Source: Isoetes taiwanensis (Eukaryota > Streptophyta > Lycopodiopsida > Isoetales > Isoetaceae). From it: a stretch of 64,000 nucleotides of DNA. The notes beneath the pieces were generated by a model. The model saw nothing but the letters and a program-made list of their open reading frames with translations. It had not been told where the DNA came from and made no database searches. Shown here one piece after another: positions 36,241-45,819 of the stretch; the first letter of the stretch is position 1; each line of letters begins with the position of its first letter. Made by a program: the position numbers and the translations under genes. The stretch lies in NCBI GenBank assembly GCA_021234155.1, contig JAJEKV010000010.1:8688815-8752814 (forward strand), read 5' to 3'.

Positions 36241-36388
36241 TATACTACTTCGTAGTATAAGACATTTGTCATAAACAGCTTTTGCTGATCTTTGCAATAT
36301 TTAATGTTGCTTCTTAAATTGTTTACTTGGTTTAGTGTGTTAATTATTTCTGTTTAAATGGATGATACTAATTCATTGTATTATGTAG

Positions 36389-38240
36389 GTGCATAACAGA
36401 ATTATCACCAAAGATGCTAGTGGGAAAAGACATCTGATTAATAATGAAGATGCAAATGATAGAAAAATAGTGCATTTCACTTTTATTTCCAAAGCTTTGG
36501 ATAAGATTGATATCAGGAAAATATTCAGTCTGATATTGGAAAAGACTTTACAAGAAAAAGGCAAGGAACTGGTTAATAGCACCATTTTTGCATGGAGATA
36601 CGTTGAACAAATAAAAGAGAAAGTGTATAAACCTTTTTCTATTTTTGCTGAAGGAAAGGATGTTAAGTGCCCATGTTCAAATCCCAACCTGGCTAAATTC
36701 ATAGACCCTAGAATTGGGCATGTGAGAACCACAGACTTGGGAATTGTCCACTGCATTAAGTTGAGAAAGGCATTCGCCAAAGGTTTAAACCATATACCAG
36801 ATTGCAGCCTTAGCATACAGAGATTTAGAGAGGAATTTCTAAAGCTGTGCCAACAATTTTGGGAGGTCCACAAGTATGATACTATGGATCTCAATGATTT
36901 TGACACTAGAAACATTACTGAAATGCTATTACAGTATGCACACATGGAAATAATACAGGTGAAGGAATGTCTACCCAATAAGAGATTTTTATGGGATGAC
37001 CAGCAGGTTAAAAAGAATGTGGAATGGTTAACACAGAACCTTTTCATTTCAGGGTTGGACAAGGCCAATAATAACCCATGTTTCATATGCCAGAAACTTA
37101 TCCATGAGATGGCAAGAGCAAGGCTGGGTGGGCCTGATTTTCTGCCAACACAGTGCCCTCCTGATCAAATAATGGAGGAATGCAGACAATATATACAACA
37201 AGCCCTATGTTTGGAACAAGACTTGGTTGGTAAATTACTTTACCTTATGGCCAGTTATAAGGCTCATAAGGCTGAATATAGATGGCTAACAAATGCAAGT
37301 AATTCCATCTTTTCGGCTGTGGCTCAGTGGATTACTGCGATACTGAATAATATTATGCAGATTTGGCCTCAGTTATGCCTTAGACAAACTGCCCCATACA
37401 TGTTATTTAACAGAAATAAGATCAATGCCTCTTGGATGGTAAGTTCTGCTTATGAGGTAGTTCTCAATCTACCCTACAAAATCAGCAGTGTATTCTCAGC
37501 TGATATAACAAAGTGCTACGAGAATATACCAATTTTTGGTGATGATGGTATTATTGAAATCATGAATGATGTAATCGAATTAGCCTGGGAACACATGAGA
37601 AAGGATCAACAACTTGTGCACATGCTTATAAAAGAGAAAGCTGGTGGCTTTGAAATAAAATGGGAAAGACATGTAAAAAGAGATTTAAACAAAACATGCT
37701 GGACAATAGTGGAAAAAGATAAGTTTAAAGCTATCAATAGTTGGTTACTATCGCACTGTTTTTTACAATCAGGGAACGAAACATGGCAGCAGAGGAAAGG
37801 TATTCCTATGGGATTTTCGTGTAGTCCTGCTTGGTGTAATTTATACCTTGCGTAGCACGAACTAAGGTTTATGCTGAAACTTGCACACAAAGGCAGATTT
37901 AAAGACATTAGGAAATTTGAGTATGCTGCTAGATATATTGATGATCTTAGCATTCTAAATGCAGGTGACATTGATGAGTACTTTGATAATGAAGCAGATT
38001 GCACGATTTATAACATGCAACATCTTGGTATTAAAGATGAAACTGAATATGTGATAGATGGAAATGGTACAAATTCTTCCATATGTGTATGCACACTCGG
38101 ATTTTGAATGTGCTGCTAAAGATATATGTAACCTGATTAATACTTTTGCCAAGAATGGGTTTGGCAGGAAAGAGGTTTGCAAAACATTCCTGATTTATTT
38201 ACAGGATGAACAGTTTCCAGGTCTGCTAACTGTAGGGACA
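36389..38240 (+). CDS. Penelope-like reverse transcriptase (motifs A, B and C present)
   Basis: Preceded by an AG acceptor at 36388; the first codon is GTG, so this is an internal exon. The open frame runs 488 codons to a TAG at 37853-37855, then continues in the same frame to about 38105. RT motif A is FSADITKCYENIP (about residue 370), motif B is GIPMGFSCSPAWCNLYL (about 472-488) and motif C is ARYIDDLSIL (about 37930). A region near residue 105 (IGHVRTTDLGIV) matches a block I associate with Penelope-like proteins. Motif B with GxPMG and SP differs from LTR and L1 enzymes. After a frameshift near 38075 the end reads AKDICNLINTFAKNGFGRKE and stops near 38240. I see no endonuclease domain. 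Confidence 0.7.
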
Positions 38241-38316
38241 TGATACATGCCCTTAAAGGAATGATATAAGGGCAATAATTTTGTGCTGATATAAAATAAA
38301 AAAGCATTGTGAGGGT

Positions 38317-38341
38317 AGGGCCTTGGCTACAGCAAGGCCCT
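38317..38341. repeat. Perfect hairpin at the 3' end of the internal region
   Basis: Arms AGGGCCTTG and CAAGGCCCT with loop GCTACAG lie about 95 bases before repeat B. The position between the RT end and the repeat suggests a structural RNA signal or terminator. No hammerhead-ribozyme core (CTGATGA...GAAA) was found by eye in the element. Confidence 0.7.
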
Positions 38342-38435
38342 GCACTCCTTGCTGTATGCATTGCTGTTATCTATGTTCTATTTTGGCATAACTAGCAATT
38401 GCCCCCCGAGCAAAGGTCGGAGGTAGGTTTTTTTA

Positions 38436-40565
38436 TTATATGACATGTTTTATAGATTGTTGTGACTTTTATTGGGCTATGGCATTATTACCATGGGTTC
38501 ATGGTTTGGCACTTCGTATTGTTTGTCGACATATGAGTTAAACATTGCAATAATGCAATATTTGGAAAAAATACAAGTATTGGGATTGGATACAGCCGAT
38601 TTAGGGTTACTGTGATATCCAAATGGTGCCGTGTGATGGGCGTCGTTGGAGGTGGCTGTACCTCAATCCGTTACATGCTTTAGCTGGAAATTTAGATGGC
38701 ATTTCTTTATCTTGAAATTTACAACATGGTTTATGATTGCTTAAGGACATGGCTGAGCAGCACGAACCTTGCTAAGGACTAAGCCAATAGATGTGATCAG
38801 ATTCACAATGCATGTGCTTGTGACGAAATTATGCTGCCTGGGAGTTATCCTGTCTTCTAGCATGGGTAGGAAGAAAGGGGATTTGAATATGGCGACCAGG
38901 AGGAAATTAGATCTGGAGGCCAGTCTAGCCCCCAAAAAAAAGAAGATGTGGGAATTTCGTAGAGCTGCTAAATGTGCTCTACCAGTGATGATTAGTGATG
39001 AGCCTAAGGCTGATTTGGATAGTGCTGCTAAAGATAAGGATAGTGGCAGTTTAGCTGCAGGAAAGCTTGCACAAGATGAGAAGATTAGTGGAAATGATAG
39101 CAATAAGAGATGTGAGCCCATTCATGAAGCTGGATCTGCTGCATTTGCTTTACAACACAAAGGGATTCCCTCTGGAGCGTCAAATATTCAGGTTATTTGG
39201 ATTTCTTGTATGCTTTGGCTTACTAAGTTGATTTACTTCTTGAGAAATTTTAGACAATATTTAGAGTTATTGAATGCTTTTATGATGACAAGGGTTCCTA
39301 GATTTAAACAGGCCTGTATGAGAACTAATACCTAAGGCTATATGCCATAGCTGGTTCTGCATGAATTTTCATTATTTGATTATGCAGTCTTTAGTCTTTT
39401 GATGATTTAGTATTTTAGAAGTTACATCTGGCTACTATGCTAAACAAGTGAATATATTTCTATGGTATCTACTGTCTGTACTTTGTGTTATTATTGCTGT
39501 TTTGCTTATTGGACCAGACCTAGTGTGGTTATTTACACCTCCCTTAGGAGTGCAGATCATGTTCATTTTTTGTTCTAGTTGATATAAGTTTACATTTCGG
39601 TTGCATTTTGGGATATGTATGGGTGCAATATTAGATCGGATGTTACCTCTGCCACAATAACTGACTATTTGGGATCTACCTGCTGGATTTGCTCTTGTGT
39701 TTAAACTGTACAAAATATTAGAATATGATGTTATCTTACTAAGTTAAATACATGCATCAGTGATAGTACTTGTGGAATCTCTGAATCAATTGATGTTTGC
39801 AGATCTCTAGTGGATGTATACTAACAATTGTGTGATCCTTAATATACTGACTGCACTTAAGTGGGAAATACTGGGTATTAATATCCTGCATAATAAAGTA
39901 GGTATAATTTGGTTGCTAAATGTTAAGGTCTGGTTGACTTAGAAATAGGAGTATGGAACCGATTTACTCCAGCTTAAAAACAGGGATATTAATGGTGCTG
40001 CCATTATTAGGTTGCTATGTTCTAACCTCTATTTTGCTCTGACATGCTTTATGCTATGGTACATCTTTTATAAACATGGTGAAGGGGATAACCCAAGAAA
40101 CCTAATGCTTACCTGTCAGTGCTACCATTATTACCCTTCTTAGGCTAATTTTTGGCTGGTTTACTGCAGGTAACAAGGTTTCTTGCTCCATGCTTGATGT
40201 ATCTATTTGTCTAAGCTGATGGTTCAAGCAATACGAGTTTTCAAGTAAGATTATTCCTATGGGATAACAGGAGTTATATCTGGAAATCATCTATATGTTA
40301 TATGACTGTCATATGATGTTCTTATATATGTTTATTTCTGAAAACAGTTTTCTACCGTCTACTCTTATGTAACTATATGAATCTTGAATATGATTGAATG
40401 GATGATTTTTCATAATAATATGTATAAAGGTTAAAATTATTTAATGTCCTTTTCTTGGCCTAGTAAAATGTTCCTGTCATTTGTCTAGGACTGCTAAAGG
40501 CAGACTTAATATTTTCAAAGGGAAATATTAAGTATAGAAGTCTGGTGTCAGATTTGGGATTTTTT
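38436..40565 (+). repeat. Right 2.1-kb direct repeat (copy B)
   Basis: Colinear with copy A. It follows 'ggaggtaggtttttttatta' and ends in a T run at 40561-40571, beyond which a LINE fragment begins. Confidence 0.9.
38862..39191 (+). CDS. First exon of the retroelement protein, copy B (intact)
   Basis: From the ATG at 38862 to the CAG|GTTATT junction at 39191 there are exactly 110 codons. They begin MGRKKGDLNMATRRKLDLEA, include the Lys run APKKKKMWEF and end FALQHKGIPSGASNIQ. The open frame extends upstream (to 38769) and past the donor to 39333. This copy lacks the indels of copy A, so it records the undamaged exon. Confidence 0.5.
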
Positions 40566-40689
40566 TTTTTATTTGACGTCAAACTAGATTGAAAGTCCAC
40601 ATCAAAAGACAGATACAACGACACAGGCGGGTTTAAAATCTCAGAGGACAATCGTGATCCTGGGGGATAGTACATCCATGTTTTATCCC

Positions 40690-41165
40690 AAGATTGTTTT
40701 CAACATGGTCCTAGATACCCAATGAAAACGGTAAAGACAATTGCACAAGCATTTTCTTCATACAGAACTCAAACTGCATTCTAAGCTTTTTGGACACATT
40801 CAACTTGTCCAACCTTTTCCACAATTGGTCATGCAACACCTTATCAAATGCTTTTTTAAAGTCTACAAATGCCATGTAAACTGGTTTTTTAGCATCCTTA
40901 ATTGTGTCAAATATGGTTTTTAACACCAGTAAATGGTCTAAAGTAGCCCTTCCTACTTTAAAAGGCTTTGCACGCTTTTGATTGTGCTCCGCCCAATTTA
41001 CTTATCCCTTTCTTCTAAGATAGTGGTAAAAATCTTGGGAAATAGACTACTTACTATAACGGTTCAATAATTGTTTGCATCATGCCTTGCCTCCCCTTTA
41101 TATACGAGAACCACCTTGTTTCGGCACCAATCAAGTGGAAACCCTTGTCTCATAGCCGTTGTAAA
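40690..41165 (-). mobile_element. LINE reverse transcriptase fragment
   Basis: Motif A is read as MAFVDFKKAFDKVLHDQLW at about 40830-40885, within the frame 40926-40711. Upstream on the minus strand, VLVYKGEARHDANNY is the usual block before RT motif A, and a frameshifted GRATLDHLLVLKTIFDTI follows. Both ends are missing. The wording of the motifs differs from the L1 element at 46-48 kb. It lies directly beside retroelement copy B. Confidence 0.8.
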
Positions 41166-41169
41166 CTTT

Positions 41170-41625
41170 TTTTTTTTTTTTTCTTTTTTGAAGGTAAGAG
41201 TCTGTATTTTCTATTTGATGAAAAAATTTATATACAGTCATGCCCAAGACAGAAAAGCACTTCCCATGCTTAACTGCTCAGACTTTAATGACATTTACAA
41301 GAAGTAAATTCGATCCAGCTTCACTTGCAGCAGTAGTCGTCAAATCCTTCTTACTTGGACGCCACGCTCCAAGGATTCGCCAAGGATTCGCCAGTTCACT
41401 CATATACTTGACCCCCAACACACTTTTTGACGAAGTTCAACCACACTTTTTGACGAAGTTCAACCCAACTGTACTTGCAACACAAACTTGCAAGATTCTT
41501 AGTGTGTCGCAGCCTTAGAGTATAATACCATCACTAGTTCCATCTTCTTTGATTCAAATCAAAAGTAGGAATTCAAATCCCGGTGATGTTTCCATAGCCC
41601 ATAGATTCTCAGAAGAATCGTAACT
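41170..41625. other. Debris with small duplications
   Basis: A T run at 41168-41192, a doubled 'ccaaggattcg' near 41370 and a doubled 'acactttttgacgaagttca' near 41420-41460. No gene. Confidence 0.5.
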
Positions 41626-41628
41626 TCC

Positions 41629-41640
41629 GCTCTGATAACA
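41629..41640 (-). promoter_or_regulatory. LTR-retrotransposon primer-binding site (initiator Met tRNA type)
   Basis: On the minus strand the sequence is TGTTATCAGAGC, one mismatch from TGGTATCAGAGC, the site complementary to plant initiator Met tRNA. The upstream sequence would be the end of an LTR (higher coordinates, ending ...TGAATTGTATCA at about 41645). The element body to the left is absent. Confidence 0.55.
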
Positions 41641-41644
41641 CTTG

Positions 41645-42250
41645 ATACAATTCATTGTTTATGGGTAGCTAAACTACTGAACAACAGCATCTTATTTGAA
41701 GATCAAGATCCAAGAACATCATATATAACAGATAAATACATTGACGAGCACGTTTAACCACCCAACCGGGTCCACAGAGTTATGGCAGTGCAAATGGCAA
41801 CTGGCTTGGCAAACAATATCTGGCTACTCCGCGTAGACCATGAGCAAACAACATCTGGCTACTCCGCGTAGACCATTGGGCAAAGACAATATCTGGCTTA
41901 TTGGCCCTCCAGGCTAGTCTAGCTACTCCATGTAGCTACACATCATAAAAGCAATTGCATATCTGTGAAGTCGCTATGGCAGTAATTTGTGACCCCCTGT
42001 CACCTTTTCGGTTATTACTCCCCCATACGGATGAACTAGGATATGTGCCACCCAATTCGGAAACTAGACTCCGAGCCGGTTCCAACGAGGTAAAGGTCGC
42101 TGCAATCAAAACCTCTGTTGTTTTAGAGATATGTCCAACCGAAGTTTTGGTTCTATTTATAGATCTCTGCGACTTTAGCCTTTTTAGCATGCGGTTGCCT
42201 TTTTTCTCAAAATATCTCCTTGCCTTTAATTAGATTATATGAATTATCAT
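41645..42250 (-). mobile_element. Probable solo or truncated LTR
   Basis: Inferred from the primer site beside it. The sequence contains a 40-base tandem repeat at 41800-41935 ('atctggctactccgcgtaga'). The outer end near 42230-42250 is not defined. No homologous second LTR is in the window. Confidence 0.35.
41800..41935 (+). repeat. About 42-bp tandem repeat, three units
   Basis: 'caatatctggctactccgcg' followed by 'tagaccat' is repeated twice nearly intact, and a third, diverged unit follows. Confidence 0.8.
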
Positions 42251-42388
42251 ATGGATGTTCGAACCTCACTAGGATCTTGGCATCCTAGGACCTTTGGCCC
42301 CTGGTATCCTTGTAGGGGGTGGTGCTCCTTGAAGAGGGAGCGTCGTATGTCCTAAAGGGATCTTTGGCTTGTGCTTTCTGACGTAAAA

Positions 42389-42532
<144 letters not shown>

Positions 42533-42743
42533 GGCCTTTTTTGTGCAAAATAGTCAGCCCCTTTTGCTTGATCATTGATTCCCCTTGATATCTCTCCAAC
42601 CAATGGTTCTCGACCCCATCCTAGATATCACAACCTTGCTATAGTTCCACAACTTTGCCATAGTTCCACAACTTTGCCGTATTTTGCCATGCCCCCATAA
42701 CCCTAGCACCGTGGACCACTCCCCTGTGCTATGACTCCATATC

Positions 42744-43240
42744 AGGAATGGAATGGAATGGAATGGAATGGAATGGAATATAATGTACTTTTATCGTCCA
42801 TGAAGACCAATTGGCCTATGAGACCCAAACAAAGAGAGCAAAGAAGCGTGACATCGCCGGGATTAAAAATCCCTCATCAAGGGTTTTCGAGGGAAAAACC
42901 TTAGGAGTATAATTAGTTAATAGACTATACAATCATATAGGACAATTCAATACTGCACCAAAAGAGATAGCCGAGTCCGTGTATCTTTAACCTCCTGAAG
43001 GTATGATCCCAACAAGCCTACGTAGGTTGTGTTCAATAGCACACAACGACTGGTCAGGTATAACTAAGTGGACATATTGTGCCCGGATATGATCGAATGC
43101 TGGGCAGGTCTGAAGGGCATGGCATTCATCCTCAATGGCGCCCTATTGGCAACACTCACAGATCATGTCCTCACATGCCTCCCGAGTCCATCTGGCCTAT
43201 CTCAATGGGGGGGAGGGAAGGAAGGAGGGAGGGAGGGATT
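42744..43240 (-). mobile_element. 5'-truncated LINE 3' end, (GGAAT)n tail
   Basis: The tail at 42744-42779 consists of GGAAT units, followed by 'cttttatcgtccatgaagac' and 'gagaccc'. About 400 bases of 3' region follow, matching the copy at 43.4-43.9 kb and the inner region of the 12.2-16.6-kb element. Confidence 0.85.
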
Positions 43241-43413
43241 GCATGGCCAGAGGGTAGTTTGACCTAAGAAACCCTAATGTGGCAAGTAATCGAGAGAGAC
43301 CTTGGATTCAAATGCGCAGTGAAAGGGTAGTTTGATTGAAACTAAAGAAACCATAGAGATAGAGATGATGGACACAAATGAGCTGTTAGAGGGTAGTTTG
43401 ACTGAAGAAACCC

Positions 43414-43930
43414 TATAGAATAGAATAGAATAGAATAGAATAGAATAGAATAGAATAGAATAGAACAGAATAGAACACAATAGAACACAATAGAATAGAA
43501 TAGAATGTATTTTTATCGTCCACGGAGCCAATTGGCCTATGGGATCCAAACAAAGAGAGCAGCAAGCCGATTATTATCAGGATTAAAAAGCCCTTGCCCC
43601 GAAGATTTTTGAGGGAAAAACCTTAGCAGTAATAATTATGTTGGTAGACTACACAATCGTATAGGACAATTCAATACTGCACCAGAGGACACAACCGAGT
43701 CCGTGTATCTATAACCTCATGAAGGTATGATCCCAACAAGCCCACGGAGGCTGTGTTCAATAGCACATAGCGGTTGGTCAGGCGTAACTAACTAGACATA
43801 CTGTGCCCGGATATGATCGAATGCTGGGCAGGTTTGAAGGGCATGGCATTCGTCCACAATGGCGCCCTATTGGCAACACTAACGAATCATGTCCTCACGC
43901 GTCTCTCGAGTCCAACGGCCTGTCGCAATG
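43414..43930 (-). mobile_element. 5'-truncated LINE 3' end, long (TAGAA)n tail
   Basis: The tail (43414-43506) is the longest in the window, with some 'cagaa' and 'cacaa' units. The core 'ttatcgtccacggagccaat' and about 400 bases of 3' region follow. It lies in the same orientation as the copy just left of it. Confidence 0.88.
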
Positions 43931-44079
43931 CGGAGGTGATGTACACCTACGCGAATGGAAGCTATCAGTCTGTGCTTCTTCATGGGCAAATGGGTGCACA
44001 AGTAGTATAGTGGGCCTCGTGTGAGCCTGGGATTGACCTACTGCTGATAATGTGCCATCTTGACATGCGTCAGAGCATG

Positions 44080-44322
44080 ACAAGAAATCCTAGAGAGAGA
44101 ATATTCAAAACTTACAAATGCCAAAAGACCAAATATACAGACAAATATATGTACACCACCACAAAGTACAATAATATAACTATCGAACAAAACGTGCCAA
44201 AGACAAGAAATTTTAAAGAAAGAATGTCTAAAACTTACTTTCAAAATGCCAAATATCGATACAAAGGTATGTACACCACCTCATGGTATAACAATAGAAC
44301 TATCGAACAACACATGCCAAAG
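44080..44322 (+). repeat. Tandem duplication of about 120 bp
   Basis: Unit 1 (44080-44202) and unit 2 (44203-44322) both run from 'acaagaaat' to 'atgccaaag' or 'gtgccaaag', with roughly one change in five or six bases. Confidence 0.85.
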
Positions 44323-44789
44323 AAATATATTTTACTAATGTTTGGTCAATTGTTCATATATGAATAGATATGTGACTAGATTGTAAAATGGCCACATAAT
44401 GGAAAACTTAATGTACTTAAGACATAGATCTATAAACCACATATATTACAGTTAATTTGGTAGGCAACCAAATCATGTTGATGTGACACTGAACATATTT
44501 AATCCAAATGTCGAGAAAGCATTAACAACTAAAAACAAAAATGTAAATGTAGAAAGCTTTATTGCCTCTACTGCTATAGTGAGGACAATTGCAAAATTCC
44601 ATGATATGCCTACTAGGACATTGACTTAGTACAAGCACCTTGTACTTTGACTGGCAAGTATAAGCATTGGGAGCAATAAAAACAAGAAAACATGGCAACA
44701 ACTTAGCACGATACACGATCATGGGATGACTCTAGGTGCTGCGAGTAGGCATCATTTGTAACATGCATAATATATAATAAACATTGTAC

Positions 44790-44795
44790 TATAAA
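44790..44795 (+). promoter_or_regulatory. TATA box of the dirigent pseudogene
   Basis: CTATAAAAGCAT, exactly as in the intact gene, with TATAAA starting 75 bases before the ATG at 44865. Confidence 0.7.
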
Positions 44796-44864
44796 AGCAT
44801 ACTAGTTGATTTGCTCATCGCAGAGAAGAAGCAAAGCCAAGTAAGTTGAAGTGCATTTAGAAGA

Positions 44865-45377
44865 ATGGGGTGCAAATTCCAGTTCCTTGCCATTGTAATG
44901 CTACTATTTGCAATGGGTAGCAATGCCAAGTTCATCAAGCTCAAGTTCTATTTCCAAGGTGGTGCACCCAATACCACAAATGTGATTGTTGCAGGAGCCA
45001 ACAACAATGTTATAATTCCACAATTTGGCTCTGTATTTGTATTTGATGATGTCATCACCCCATTTTAACAATCAAACCACCCAACACCTTGGAAGGGCTC
45101 AAGGGTGGGTAACCCTCACCGATATCGCATAATCGGGCGGCTCTACTTATTATATAACTATTTTGTATGATCATGGTGGGTTGAAGGGCCAATTTTCATA
45201 TTAGGCGTGGATATTAAAGGAACTGGAAGTAAGAGTGAATTGGCTATTGTAGGAGGCAACGGTTCTTTTTAGGTTTGCATCCGGCTATGCTAATGGAAGT
45301 ACATGCCATTCTTACAACTTAGTTTGACTGCAGAAGTGATAGCTACCATATGGATTCCCCCTATGCCAAAATATTAG
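44865..45377 (+). pseudogene. Dirigent pseudogene (second copy)
   Basis: The first 65 codons match the intact gene closely (MGCKFQFLAIVMLLFAMGSN, then IIPQFGSVFVFDDVIT). The frame then breaks at 45066, in place of the SVANNQTTQYLG region. Later blocks (TYYITILYDHGGLKGQF, KGTGSKSELAIVGG, EVIATIWIPPMPKY) can be read in other frames. At least three frameshifts or stops are present. The overall length and the final residues are the same as in the intact copy, so decay happened by small lesions after duplication of the whole gene with its promoter. Confidence 0.9.
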
Positions 45378-45815
45378 TCTACTTTTGTGCCAAATAAGGG
45401 CAAAATTTGTGTATTTCTTGATTATGCAAATGATCATAATCTAAGTTGTAGCCCATTTATCAATAAAAAGGGAAATAATCAATTTCATTTCATATTATTT
45501 GCAATCCAATAATTTTTTAAGCTGCATAAACTTTTACACTGCTCCACTTGAGCTTTTTGAGATGGCACTCAAGAAACACAAGTGCATGCCAACACTCTTT
45601 AACTTGAAAGGCATTTATACTTTGATCAAGTAATGAAGCCAATACGAGGGAGATCATGCTCATGTTGCTCACACGACTACATGGTTGAATGCTACGCTTC
45701 TAAGCTTGGGCATTTGACACACCTTCCGTTCCTATAACCATTTACACCATCTTGAAGACCTTAAGGACCTTAAGATTGTAGTGGAGCTGGGCCTATAACC
45801 TGATAGCTCCCACTT
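45378..45815. other. Non-coding spacer
   Basis: Nothing recognised between the dirigent pseudogene and the LINE. Confidence 0.4.
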
Positions 45816-45819
45816 CTCC

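Larger units (their letters stand above)
32511..40565 (+). mobile_element. Penelope-like retroelement with 2.1-kb LTR-like direct repeats and introns
   Basis: Two direct repeats (32511-34625 and 38436-40565), nearly identical over their whole length, flank 3.8 kb that codes for an unusual reverse transcriptase. The repeat contains the likely first coding exon (MGRKKGDLN...), which can be joined in phase to the internal coding region by an intron of about 1.45 kb. Penelope-like elements are known for repeat-flanked (pLTR) structure and for retaining introns. LTR retrotransposon hallmarks (integrase, protease, gag knuckle, tRNA primer site) are not seen. The internal end and both flanks are T-rich. 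No clear target duplication was found. Frameshifts and stops show that this copy is defective. Confidence 0.6.

Noticed and set aside
35817-36272. 151-codon hydrophobic frame on the minus strand
   Set aside because: It is the complement of the Lys/Asn-rich coding region of the retroelement; the hydrophobic look is a by-product.
36373-37086. 237-codon open frame opposite the reverse transcriptase
   Set aside because: It is antisense to a clear RT coding region and shows no domain of its own.
32511-40565. Hammerhead ribozyme in the Penelope-like repeats
   Set aside because: I looked for the CTGATGA and GAAA cores on both strands and found no properly spaced pair.
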